A DNA stretch of 64,000 bases from Thamnaconus septentrionalis (lineage: Eukaryota; Chordata; Actinopteri; Tetraodontiformes; Monacanthidae): contig CM020514.1 in NCBI GenBank assembly GCA_009823395.1, positions 1,046,966-1,110,965 on the forward strand, in the 5' to 3' direction. Position numbers and translations under genes: made by a program. Shown in pieces: positions 1-8,973 of the stretch; the first letter of the stretch is position 1, and each line of letters begins with the position of its first letter. The notes beneath the pieces were generated by a model. That model saw only the letters and a list, made by a program, of their open reading frames with translations. It ran no database searches and was not told the DNA's origin.

Positions 1-30
1 TCCTGCTTCCCCCACCACGTCCCCTCATCC

Positions 31-216
31 TCATTCGCCGATTACTCCCACTACACCCCGGCCACGCTGAGGCGAAGCATGTGCTGCTTGGTGACTGTCG
101 TGGCGCATGGACTCGCTGCCGCTGCGTAAAGACGCACCGGCAGACTCGCTCTCACGAGATGACTGAACATCATCGTCAGAGTGCGAACATTCCTCTTCGT
201 TATCTGAGTCAGACAT
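31..216 (-). pseudogene. Acidic Ser/Asp/Glu-rich N-terminal fragment, possibly of a piggyBac-like transposase
   Basis: A 61-codon reading frame begins with a Met followed by an acidic stretch (SDSDNEEE, then SDDD and SESES runs) and closes at a stop near position 31. Acidic, serine-rich N-termini of this kind are usual in piggyBac/PGBD transposases, and a candidate terminal repeat lies upstream at about 540-595. No catalytic domain is visible because the frame stops and the window begins. An unrelated acidic protein is equally possible, so the family call is an inference. Confidence 0.28.
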
Positions 217-272
217 TACTTAACGAAGTACTTCATCAACGAACAAACCTCTCGGCAACGTATTCTCGGCAA

Positions 273-276
<4 letters not shown>

Positions 277-356
<80 letters not shown>
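277..356. repeat. (CT)n microsatellite, 80 bp
   Basis: An uninterrupted CT dinucleotide run of about 40 units. Read as protein it gives artefactual Ser-Leu or Glu-Arg repeats. It lies just upstream of the acidic frame on the minus strand. Confidence 0.95.
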
Positions 357-359
<3 letters not shown>

Positions 360-539
360 CTCCCACTACAACCACTTCCTCGTCTCCTCGACTGAGGCGG
401 GCTTTCTCTCTATTTATACTCCGAAATATGAATATAAACAACCCCACAAATTCTGGTCAGATTGAAGCCACAGGTGTCTGCCATCTCCTGGTGTAAAGTG
501 GAAACGACTCTTAGCACCATATTTGCAGCTATGGCCTGT

Positions 540-595
540 TTAATTCAGCAATGACGCTTGTCGCAATTTTGCGACCATGGCGCCTAAAGGTTTAA
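540..595 (-). mobile_element. Candidate piggyBac-like terminal sequence
   Basis: Read on the minus strand the stretch starts at a TTAA (inside tttaaa near 590), followed by CTTTAGGCGCC and a GTCGCAAAATTGCGAC palindrome. Fish piggyBac relatives often start with a TTAA target followed by a CCTTT-like terminus and a GTCGC palindrome. The opposite end is outside the window, so this cannot be confirmed here. Confidence 0.25.
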
Positions 596-1165
596 ATGTT
601 CTTGAATTTTTGTTATATTTCTGCAATGAATGTTGAAACTCCGTTTCAGACAGTTGGAAGTTAAAATAAACATGTTAATTGCATTGTAACTTTGTCACGT
701 GATATGTGATAAATATATTAAATGCATAGAGTAAATGTATTTAATAACATTTATCAAAAGAAACCTAGCAATGATTGCGTAATTTTAGTGAGTAATGCAA
801 TGTAGTGCAACCAAGTAAATTAAAATGTCAAGCACAAGAAAATAATTAAAACCTACAAAATTACTCCAGAACCACATGTACTACAGACATAGAAATTTAC
901 TTAAAATTACGAGGAAAATGGGGTTCCTCTCTATGAAAAACAAGTAGACTTTACTGAATTTGTTTAGATAAATATAACTTGAAACTTGGATGTAATTCAG
1001 TAGATGTGACTTAATATCTTTACAACTATTATGTTTTATGGTAAGTAGATTTTAATTGATTGGCAAGTGAATGTTACTTGATATTGCAGCATCAAATTTT
1101 ACTTAAATCATTTGCATGCAAATACTTACAATATCTTTTTTTAAATAAATCTTATGAGTTATTTT
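596..1165. other. AT-rich stretch with no recognised gene
   Basis: Low-GC unique-looking sequence with stops in every frame. No repeat structure, splice-consistent exon or RNA gene was recognised. It ends in a pyrimidine-rich ttttttcag at about 1162-1171 that could be a 3' splice site for the BED-finger fragment that follows. Confidence 0.5.
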
Positions 1166-1170
1166 TTTCA

Positions 1171-1454
1171 GTGTTGAGAACCTTCACGGACAGACTTCAA
1201 CAACACAACGGAGGAGGAATTGGTTGATAAAAATCAGTGGCTCAATAATTTGGAGATGGTTTGGATTCAAATTATCAGATGAAAAACAAAATATCATTAT
1301 TTCTAGAGAGTGGCGTACACAAGTCACAGCCAGGGTGGAAGCGCAACAAATCGTTTTCTCCATCAAAAGCAGTGGCACAAACTGCAGTACGATGAGTGTA
1401 AACTGCACTGCGCTGCATAAGCCCCAGCCGCAGGTCATCCACAACCCGGATTGA
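1171..1454 (+). pseudogene. BED-type zinc-finger exon remnant of a hAT/ZBED transposase
   Basis: After the tttttttcag acceptor, one frame reads WRWFGFKLSDEKQ, matching the W-x-Y/F-F-G-F...D-x-x-Q opening of BED fingers. A second frame at about 1352-1400 reads HQKQWHKLQYDEC, matching the H-L-K-x-x-H end of the same domain. A frameshift must therefore separate the two halves. The zinc-binding Cys pair is also altered: SREW stands where a CxxC is expected. No transposase core follows. The DNA-binding part of hAT transposases is known to take this form; that this is a dead fragment is inferred from the frame break and missing cysteines. Confidence 0.5.
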
Positions 1455-2815
1455 ATCTGGATTTGTTAGAAAGGAGAAGATAATCTATAATTAGGTGTTA
1501 ATTAACTATTTATAGTTAATATAAAAAATATTGGTATTGTACTTTTCTTCTATGTATATATTTACCCATTAATCAGGTGAAGAAACCTATTTATTATTCA
1601 TTCATTCATTTGATTTGGCAACTGTTGAAAAAGCCGGTTTCAAAGCCATTTTAACTTTGAACATTTACTCTCACGTTGCGGAAAGAATATCGGGATATAT
1701 ATCGATATTCAGCCTAAATATAGGTCGGGTGATTACGTGGCCCCCGCAGCAGGTGGAAGATGCTACAGTAAATGTTTGGTTTGGAAGTGGCGGTGACACA
1801 AAGTTTTTGACCACGTTATTTAAGCTCCTGTTGCCGTGAAAAAAAAAAATATTGTTTTGTTTTGATGTGCTCATCATTTAAAAAAGCTTTACAGTACAGA
1901 TTTAATAGGAACGGCAGCGGAACTAGGAAGCAAGATTGCCGACTGCTGCTCGTGAAGACGAACGCTGCGACGAGAACAACGCTCGCTGTATCCCGCGCCG
2001 CATCATTCCGTGGACTGATTTTTGTGCTTCTACCTTCCAGCCCGGATGATCGGTGGACAAGGACGCCGCGACTGAAGCACGACGTTCGCTATATCCCGCA
2101 GCAAGGGACACTACAGACGACGACGAACTGCTTCTTTTTTCTGGGGGGCCGTACCCAGTGGAAACCGGCCGACCCCTCGAGCTGCCACCGGCTGGGCTCG
2201 TCACTGCACCCTTACAGGGAAACGTCGACGCACTGTGCGCCAGACGGTGCGGGCTCTGGGAAGGGGTCCCACCAACTGCGAGACGCTGTGGACTATAAAG
2301 GTCACCCGTTCCTCCAATCCAAATGTCTGAGTGTTTCCTTATCTTTTCCCTTTTAATTCCATTCTAGTTTTATTCATGCCTTCGAGTTTTATCTTTTTAA
2401 CTGTTTGTCTTAGTTTTGATAGGTAATTTTAATCTTCTAATCTACTGAATGTTCTGCTAAAGGGCGAGTAAGGGGGGGGCGAGTAGCATTGGACTGTGTA
2501 TGCCCACTTTTGCATGTGGCTTGTTTTGTTTATTATAATTTATATGATTTAGCAGTTGTGCTCCCCCTTTTTGGTTTTATGGCTTGTGTTGAGTGTTTCC
2601 TGGTTTTTAGTAGTTGGGTTTTCATGCATGTCCAGTTGACAGCTGTTTGGGGAACGACCTCCCCCCTTTTATCCTGTGCTGTAACAATTCTAGGGTCCTG
2701 TATCGCTTTAGCCTTTTAATTCTGTTATTGTTGGAATAAAAATCTTTTGAGCAGATTTTGTCTGGTCAATTGGGGTGAAAACACCTGCGTGCCGCGACAT
2801 TGGCATTCAAAAAAA
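1455..2815. other. No recognised gene; GC-rich patch and an isolated polyadenylation hexamer
   Basis: Positions 1900-2310 are GC- and CpG-richer than their surroundings and carry open but unrecognisable frames. An AATAAA occurs at about 2735 followed by a T-rich stretch, so part of this could be an old LTR or an untranslated exon. No matched ends or target duplication were found. Confidence 0.4.
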
Positions 2816-3290
2816 CTAAGGGGTAGATCCTCAAAGAAGGGCGCCCAGTGGTAAAATGCGGCGCATTTTGCGGCGAGATTGCGGCTGCAATCTGCGCCAC
2901 AGATGCGGGTATCCACAAAGGTTTTTGCCCTAACGACATGCAGGCGCAAACACGCCCACAAATGCGGCACCTGAAACAGGTGTGAATGTTGCGGTCTGGC
3001 AACCTGAGAGCAGTTTGCGCCAAAGGTTGTTCGTGGGTGCATGTGTTTGGTTTGTGTTCATGGATGCACGGAAACGAAAACAAAAAATTTCAGATCGTGA
3101 GCCGGCTGCCCTCGCTGCTGAAGCAAGTAGACATGCAACGAAATTAAAGCAATTTAAAAAAAAAAATAAAAAAAAAAATCTTTATCTCTTTAAAATTTCC
3201 CGTTCTCTGAGGTCAAACAGCGAAACTCTGCTAGGATAAACGCGCTCCTGTGCGCGCCTGGCATTATGATGCCTCCTTCGTCTACTGTCA

Positions 3291-3471
3291 TGTTATGGAG
3301 GCAAGACGCATTTAATTTAATAGTGCTTTTTAATTTCACGTGCACTCAGTACCCAATGTCTCATGAATGTTTTTATCTAATCCCTGCAACCCCTGCTGGT
3401 GGCTTGTTGTCACTACAACCAAACTTGAATTACGGCAACCTCGAATGGCCAATATATCAAAACTCACAACA
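3291..3471 (-). mobile_element. Short solo LTR (181 bp), same family as 33250-33431
   Basis: The stretch begins TGTTATGGAGG and ends CTCACAACA (TGTT...AACA ends). Its reverse complement aligns over its full length with the LTR at 33250-33431, which sits directly before a primer-binding site and a gag start. No internal retroelement sequence adjoins it here, so it looks like a solo LTR. No clear target duplication was found. Confidence 0.6.
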
Positions 3472-3566
3472 TCTACCAAGACTGCTGCCATCATGGAAAG
3501 AAAGTCAAGACGCAAGACGCGTTAGTCACCAACACCTGACTACCATTTGTATTTTTCAAAGCCTAT

Positions 3567-4027
3567 TGTAGTATCTGAACTTATGTGCATGAGCCCATTG
3601 TATATGAACTTAGGTTCATGAACTCATTACCAAGAAGGACCCGGGTTGAACCTCTCCATATAAGGCAGTGATTGATTCCATATGGTGCCTCGGCGAAGGG
3701 GTCTGGTCAATGGGCCTGTTGTTATTCAGCCCTGCCAGCAAAATCCTTCTTCCGGTAAACACTTGGGGGTACGGCCAAGAAATGTATAGATTCTCCCCCA
3801 CTCCTAGTATCTTCATCTCAGGCTACAGGGGGTATAAGAGGAGATGTGAACAAAGGATCCTTGGGAGTTGCTCACATCAGGCCAAAGAGAACCCCCCAGG
3901 CGACCCGGGTGCCTGTTTGACTTCTGACTTCTTTGCAATAAACCAGTTTTTAATACAACCAAGTCAGTGTCAGCGAAGACTCCTTCAACATCTACATCCC
4001 TCGAAGCCACCTGAAGAATTCACCACA
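3567..4027 (+). mobile_element. Solo LTR, 461 bp, with 4-bp target duplication
   Basis: The element starts TGTAGTATCTG and ends TTCACCACA (TGT...ACA). It is flanked on both sides by the same tetranucleotide, ctat (3563-3566 and 4028-4031). A TATA-like gtataagagg lies at about 3830 and an AATAAA hexamer at about 3937, in the order expected for U3-R-U5. No coding sequence adjoins it. A 4-bp duplication suits several retrovirus-like and LTR families; the family is not determined. Confidence 0.65.
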
Positions 4028-4480
4028 CTATCTAAAATACTGGCATATACACTGTAGTCTATGTCTATCTATATATAAGATTTCGGGAGCAATATATGTT
4101 TTTCAGGCCTTTCAGAGAGGAAAGTTTCACTCAGAAGCAAGAAACACTTTGACAGACAGAAGCTGCGCCTGCTTTTGGCTCGCGGTGTTTCCGTCTGTCA
4201 AACTGCGTACGGACACGAGCGCAAACTCTTCCTGGATCTGCCGCTGTTTGAATGAGGCATATTTGCATAGAAGGGGGCGTCCTTTTGCGCCTAATGACTC
4301 ATTTAAATACATTCAAATGAGTCTGGTGCAGCCCTGCCGCTACCTGCGCCTCGGCGCATTTTCCACCGATTTTCACGTTTGCGTCCCCTCTGTGGATCAG
4401 AATCATCGTTTTTGGCGCTATTTACACGGATTTTCTGGCGCAAAAGCCGGGCAATCGCTTTCTGGCCCTAAATGCCAATC

Positions 4481-4530
4481 CTGTGTGTGTGTGTGTGTGT
4501 GTGTGCGTGTGTGTGCGTGCGCGCAGGCGC
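4481..4530. repeat. (GT)n/(GC)n microsatellite
   Basis: GT repeat grading into gtgcgcgc. It marks the right limit of the Harbinger-like debris. Confidence 0.85.
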
Positions 4531-5140
4531 GTCATTTGGTATTCATTATTCCGTTCATCCGGTTTCTGGTATCATTATTTGGGACTGAGCCTCAGCGAAG
4601 GCCTGCTCTCATCAGAGCAGGTCTTCGCCAGGCGAAGACTCGATTGTTCTTCGTATGTTTATTATTATTATTATTGTTTACAAAAGTCACCAAATTTGGC
4701 ACGGAGGTAGAAACGGGTACAAAACCAAAGAAAATGAAGAGAAATAAGCAAAATTCCACTCTCTAGCGCCCCCTAGAGGCGACCAAAAATTAGTAATGGC
4801 CCTAGATTCCACTAGGAAAGTCGAAAAAACATGAGGAAAAATTCCACACGTTCGTCTCTTTAAACCTGACATTTCGTACACTCTCACTTTTATCACAGTA
4901 AAACAATAAAAGCAAAACAAATACAGTCTCATGCTGGGTCAAAAGGAATAAAAGTGGGTGAGTTGAGGTTGGAAATATGCACAATGACTGTGATTACTCC
5001 CCTGGTGGCCTTTTTTTGCTTTCTTTTTGCTTTTAATTTTTCTTAATCGCAGCAGCAGAGACAGGAAGTCACCGTCGCTTGAGGAGACGAGAGGAGGAGG
5101 AGGAGGGGGTAGACTCTCAACAGGGGAAGTCTGTGACACA
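4531..5140. other. No recognised gene
   Basis: Contains a short inverted pair (gcctgctctcatcagagcaggtc, near 4600) and a TAT-rich run at about 4660-4680. Positions 4760-4780 hold the phrase gcgccccctagaggcgacc, seen in many fish interspersed repeats. Nothing is coding. Confidence 0.4.
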
Positions 5141-5141
5141 C

Positions 5142-5341
5142 ACGCACACGCGCGCACACATACACCCTGACACTTCCCTTCTTGGAATGAGTCAGGATGT
5201 TATATTCCCCGCCCCCTGTGCTCCCTGCAGCCAATTACAGCCTGTTTCCTCTCCCTCAAGTCAAACTGGTTTAATTTCTGAGGAAATGAAACCCAGTCAG
5301 TAACTCAGTCAGTCAGTCCGTCAGTGGCTCTCAGAGGTGAA
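5142..5341 (+). promoter_or_regulatory. Promoter / 5' leader of the TRIM gene
   Basis: This segment lies immediately upstream of the TRIM start codon and begins after a CA-rich stretch. It contains an inverted CCAAT-type patch (gccaattac, about 5231) and, at 5282-5291, GGAAATGAAA, which fits the GGAANNGAAA ETS-IRF composite element. A second copy of about 135 bp of it occurs at 8286-8424 without a coding sequence. No TATA box is obvious. Functional assignment is inferred from position and motif only. Confidence 0.5.
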
Positions 5342-7009
5342 ATGGCTCAGGCAGCAGCTCAGCTGGACCGAAAAATGATATCTTGTTTCCTCTGTCTGGA
5401 TCCTCTCAAGGATCCAGTGACGACTTCCTGTGGACACAACTACTGCAGGAAGTGTCTCCAACACCACTGGGATGCAGAGGAGGAGAGGAGAGTCTGCAGC
5501 TGCCCTCAGTGTAGGAAGACCTTCACACCAAGGCCTGTCCTGGAGAAGAACACCATGTTAGCAGCTCTAGTGGAGACCCTGGAGAAGACTGGACTCCAAG
5601 ATGCTCCTGCTGATCACTGCTATGCTGGAGCTGGAGATGTGGCCTGTGATGTCTGCACTGGGAGGAAACTGAAGGCCCTCAAGTCCTGTCTGGTCTGTCG
5701 GGCCTCCTACTGTGACTCTCACCTCCAGCCTCATCGTGATGTTGTTCCCCTACAGAGACACAAGCTGGTGGAACCCATCCAGGAGCTCCAGGAGAACATC
5801 TGCCCTCGTCATGATGAGGTGATGAAGATGTTCTGCCGCACTGATCAGAAGATCATCTGTGGTTTATGCTGTGTGGATGAACATCAAGGTCACAACACAG
5901 TGGCAGCAGCAGCAGAGAGGCCTGAGAGGCAGAGAGAGCTGGAGGAGACCAGGCAGAAGATCCAGCAGAAGATCCAGCACACAGAGGAAGACCTGAAGGT
6001 GCTTCAGAAGGAGGTGGAGTCCATCAACGGCTCTGCTGATAAAGCAGTGAAGGACAGCGAGAAGATCCTCACCCAGATGATCCGTCTGCTGGAGAAAAGA
6101 CACTCTGAGGTGCAGCAGGAGGTCAGATCCACACAGGGGGCAGCAGTGAGTGGAGTCAAAGAGCTTCATAAGAAGCTGGAGCAGGAGATAATGGAGCTGA
6201 AGAGGAGAGACACTGAGCTGGAGAATATCTCACACACACTGGACCACAGCCAGTTTCTCCACAGGTTCTCCTCACTGCCAGCACCCAGTCCGTCTCCAGA
6301 CTCCTCCAGCCTGAAGATCCGTCGTCTGAGATACTTTGAGGACGTGGCAGCAGCTGTGACCAAGCTGAGAGATGAAATACAGCAAGTTCTGATGGAGACT
6401 CAGACAAACATCTCATGGACAGTGAGCAACGTTGATGTTCTACTGAAGGTACCAGAACCCAGGAGCAGAGAGGACTTCCTCAGATGTTCACCTCAAATCA
6501 CTCTGGATCCAAACACAGTGAACAAACATCTGTTATTATCTGAGGAGAACAGAAAAGTGACATGCATGGAGGAAGTTCAGTCTTATTGTGATCATCCAGA
6601 CAGATTCACTGCCTTGCAGCAGGTCCTGAGTAGAGAAGGTCTGACTGGACGATGTTACTGGGAGGTGGAGTTGAGAGGGAACTACGTTAGTGTAGCAGTG
6701 GCCTACAGGAACATCAGCAGAGCAGGAGAGTCAAAGGAAAGTGGATTTGGACGCAATGACAAATCCTGGCGTTTAGATTGTTCCTCAGGTGGATATAGAT
6801 TTAATCACAAAAACATCAGCACTGATGTCTCAGGTCCTGAGTCCTCCAGAGTGGGAGTGTACCTGGACCACAGAGCAGGTCTTCTGTCCTTCTACAGCGT
6901 CTCTGGAACCATGAAGCTCCTCCACAGAGTCCAGACCTCCTTCACTCAGCCGCTACATGTTGGATTCTGGGTTGCTTCAGGTTCTTCAGCTGAGTTGATG
7001 AAAGTGTGA
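5342..7009 (+). CDS. TRIM-family E3 ubiquitin ligase (RING, two B-boxes, coiled coil, PRY-SPRY), single exon
   Basis: An intact 555-codon frame. I chose the ATG at 5342 because it has A at -3 and G at +4; the frame is open six codons further upstream only from a GTG. A C3HC4 RING finger lies at about residues 14-60 (CFLC, CGHNYCRKC, CPQC). B-box 1 lies at about 95-135 and B-box 2 at about 155-190 (CPRHDEVMKMFC...CVDEHQGH). A long Gln/Glu-rich coiled coil spans about 195-300, and a PRY-SPRY domain runs from about 375 to the end (LDPNTVNKHLLLSEENR, WEVEL, GVYLDHRAGLLSFY). RING proteins of this architecture act as cytoplasmic ubiquitin ligases, with SPRY as the target-recognition surface; fish carry large tandem families used in antiviral defence. 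Substrate and exact orthologue cannot be told from sequence alone. No frameshift or missing zinc ligand was seen. Confidence 0.93.
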   Translation: MAQAAAQLDRKMISCFLCLDPLKDPVTTSCGHNYCRKCLQHHWDAEEERRVCSCPQCRKTFTPRPVLEKNTMLAALVETLEKTGLQDAPADHCYAGAGDVACDVCTGRKLKALKSCLVCRASYCDSHLQPHRDVVPLQRHKLVEPIQELQENICPRHDEVMKMFCRTDQKIICGLCCVDEHQGHNTVAAAAERPERQRELEETRQKIQQKIQHTEEDLKVLQKEVESINGSADKAVKDSEKILTQMIRLLEKRHSEVQQEVRSTQGAAVSGVKELHKKLEQEIMELKRRDTELENISHTLDHSQFLHRFSSLPAPSPSPDSSSLKIRRLRYFEDVAAAVTKLRDEIQQVLMETQTNISWTVSNVDVLLKVPEPRSREDFLRCSPQITLDPNTVNKHLLLSEENRKVTCMEEVQSYCDHPDRFTALQQVLSREGLTGRCYWEVELRGNYVSVAVAYRNISRAGESKESGFGRNDKSWRLDCSSGGYRFNHKNISTDVSGPESSRVGVYLDHRAGLLSFYSVSGTMKLLHRVQTSFTQPLHVGFWVASGSSAELMKV

Positions 7010-7570
7010 CTGAAGTCGTCAGAGAGACTCTGAGCTGAATTCTCACCTTTGATTCTTCTTCTGTCTTCATGTTAGTTGCCCAGTGTCTCCGGCTCTCAGC
7101 CAAACAGGGTGGGCGGGGCCTGCACGCCACTTCCTGTTTGTGTTCCTGGTGACTGTTGTCCACCTGATGTTTGTCTCCACGGCTGCTGGATGTTTGTGTC
7201 ACGTTGTTTCTCTTCATTTGCAGCCCATTCATCCCACAGATTAATAATGTGTCAATAGTCCACATGACAACTTTATTACTGTGGAAACACAGCTGAGGTC
7301 TGTTTCCACTCTGGACCTTTCCACCCTGACCTTTGACCTTTCAACAACTCTCATCTGATGAACCTTCTGACTGTTGATCCATTTGTCAACAATCAGATGA
7401 ATGCATGTAAATATTGTGAGAGAATTTTGTCTTTTGATTCTGCTTGTTGGCTCAATGTGACAATAGTCAATCAATAAGTCATGAAATATGCCATCAGTCT
7501 ATATTGCACAACAATGTCAAGTGAATGATCAACTGTTGAATTGAAGCAATAAAGCATTAAGACAATCCAG
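7010..7570 (+). terminator. 3' UTR and polyadenylation signal of the TRIM gene
   Basis: AATAAA at 7548-7553 is the first canonical hexamer downstream of the stop codon, giving a 3' UTR of about 560 bp. No other gene intervenes. Confidence 0.6.
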
Positions 7571-8230
7571 ATAGCAGTGGGAGTGTTTCCTGGCAGTGGT
7601 TGGACAGCAGAATCCAGCTCCACCACTCAGACAAACTGAACTGATTCAATATGAACAAAATTGTCTTGAATGTTTTCAAAATGTCAGGTAAAGAATGAGT
7701 GATAAGTTATGAGTTATAAGCTATACTTTTGAGTGTCTTGTTTCCTCTCTCATTAATGATGACTGATAGAAAAAAGTCATTTTTGAGTCAATTTGGATCC
7801 TGTTGAACACTCAGACTGGACATTTTCTAATTTTGGTAAAAATGTTGCTAAAACAATTTTTCTGTTATTCTTTTCTCTGACAATTATGATATTTTAAAAA
7901 TTCATCTTTAATTAAAAAATAAATTAAAATACCTCTGATACACTTGAGCACTCAAAATGTAAGACATGAATATCTGGGTGCAGCTCATTTAGCAGATTTG
8001 TAAAAGAGTGCAGTTCTCAAGGAAGTTCAAACATTCATCAGGCTTTTATTTTCACTCATACGCCAATAAATAAAGATAAAGATGAAAAGTCTCTGCTTGT
8101 TAGTAGATTTATGTTCTGTCAAGATCTCCATGTATTCACCACAGACATTTAGAAAGTGAACACCATGAAGACAAGATCAAAGTTTCAAAAGCACATCAGT
8201 CAATGTAGGAAACAGCTGATATTTCTCTGG
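7571..8230. other. AT-rich intergenic sequence, no recognised gene
   Basis: Stops in all frames, a few poly-A and poly-T runs, and no repeat ends that I can match. Confidence 0.5.
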
Positions 8231-8235
8231 CATGA

Positions 8236-8424
8236 AGGAGGATGCCACACACACACACATGCACACACACACACACACACACACACACCCTGACACTTCC
8301 CTTCTCAGAATCAGTCAGGATGTTAGAATCCCCACCCCCTTGTGCTCCCTGCAGCCAATCACAGCCTGTTTCCTCTCCTTCAAGTCAAACTGGTTTCGTT
8401 TCTGAGGAAATGGAACCCAGTCAA
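8236..8424 (+). repeat. Orphan duplicate of the TRIM promoter with its CA repeat
   Basis: After a CA microsatellite (8236-8288) the stretch 8286-8424 repeats the 5166-5300 leader with few differences, including ccctgacacttcccttct, the ctccctgcagccaat block, and the tgaggaaatg block. The ETS-IRF-like motif is altered to GGAAATGGAA. Similarity stops where the TRIM start codon should follow, and no RING sequence is found downstream. It looks like the leftover of a tandem TRIM duplication whose gene body was lost. Confidence 0.8.
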
Positions 8425-8923
8425 GATCACTTTGGCAATATGTTGTTCTTGTGATGAAAAAAAAGCCAATTAATGAGGCCATAAAAGAGGACAATTATGG
8501 GGAACACAGACACACACGCGCGCACACACACACATGTGTAGTGGGGGAAGTTGATTGATTAATTTAGTCGATCAAACTCACGAAGGAGTGGAAACGGACA
8601 TCAAAAAGAAATTAATAATTTTAATATTTATAATATTTAATATGATTTGATCGGGGCACCACCTGCTTTTTGGTTGTTGACGTCAGCAGGAAACGCCAGA
8701 ATCAGTCTCAATACCGTCTCCTTAACGGGGAGTTCTTGACGATACGCAGGGATTTGAACCACACTTTAATAAGTCAGTCAAACAATGACATCAGGCTTAA
8801 TGTGCATTTATTTGTGTAACAATAGATGGTTCACACAGAACAGCATGACATGAATGCGGTCATAAAGACACAATCAGCAACGAACTGGGCGAGTGTTGGG
8901 TGTGCGTGCGTGCATGTGTATGT

Positions 8924-8973
<50 letters not shown>

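Larger units (their letters stand above)
2820..4480 (+). mobile_element. Harbinger-like element remnant (Myb-like ORF start), interrupted by LTRs
   Basis: The left end, taaggggtagatcctcaaag, resembles the GGGGTAGAT terminus of many fish Harbinger-type non-autonomous elements, with TAA as the likely 3-bp target. Both flanks of the inserted LTRs share an unusual vocabulary of gcgca/gcgcc words, consistent with one split element. A short frame at 3060-3239 reads MDARKRKQKISDRE and resembles the opening of the Myb/SANT-like second protein of Harbinger elements, before running into a poly-Lys artefact. The right end is lost in a GT microsatellite. Family assignment is from recall of termini only. 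Confidence 0.35.

Noticed and set aside
220..447. Open frames of Ser-Leu or Glu-Arg repeats over the CT microsatellite
   Set aside because: Produced by the dinucleotide repeat; no other coding evidence.
1862..2356. 164-codon open frame
   Set aside because: Low stop density in a GC-rich patch; no domain, overlapping open frames on both strands.
5324..5341. Six-codon upstream extension of the TRIM frame
   Set aside because: It begins with GTG; the ATG at 5342 has a strong context and fits the family length.
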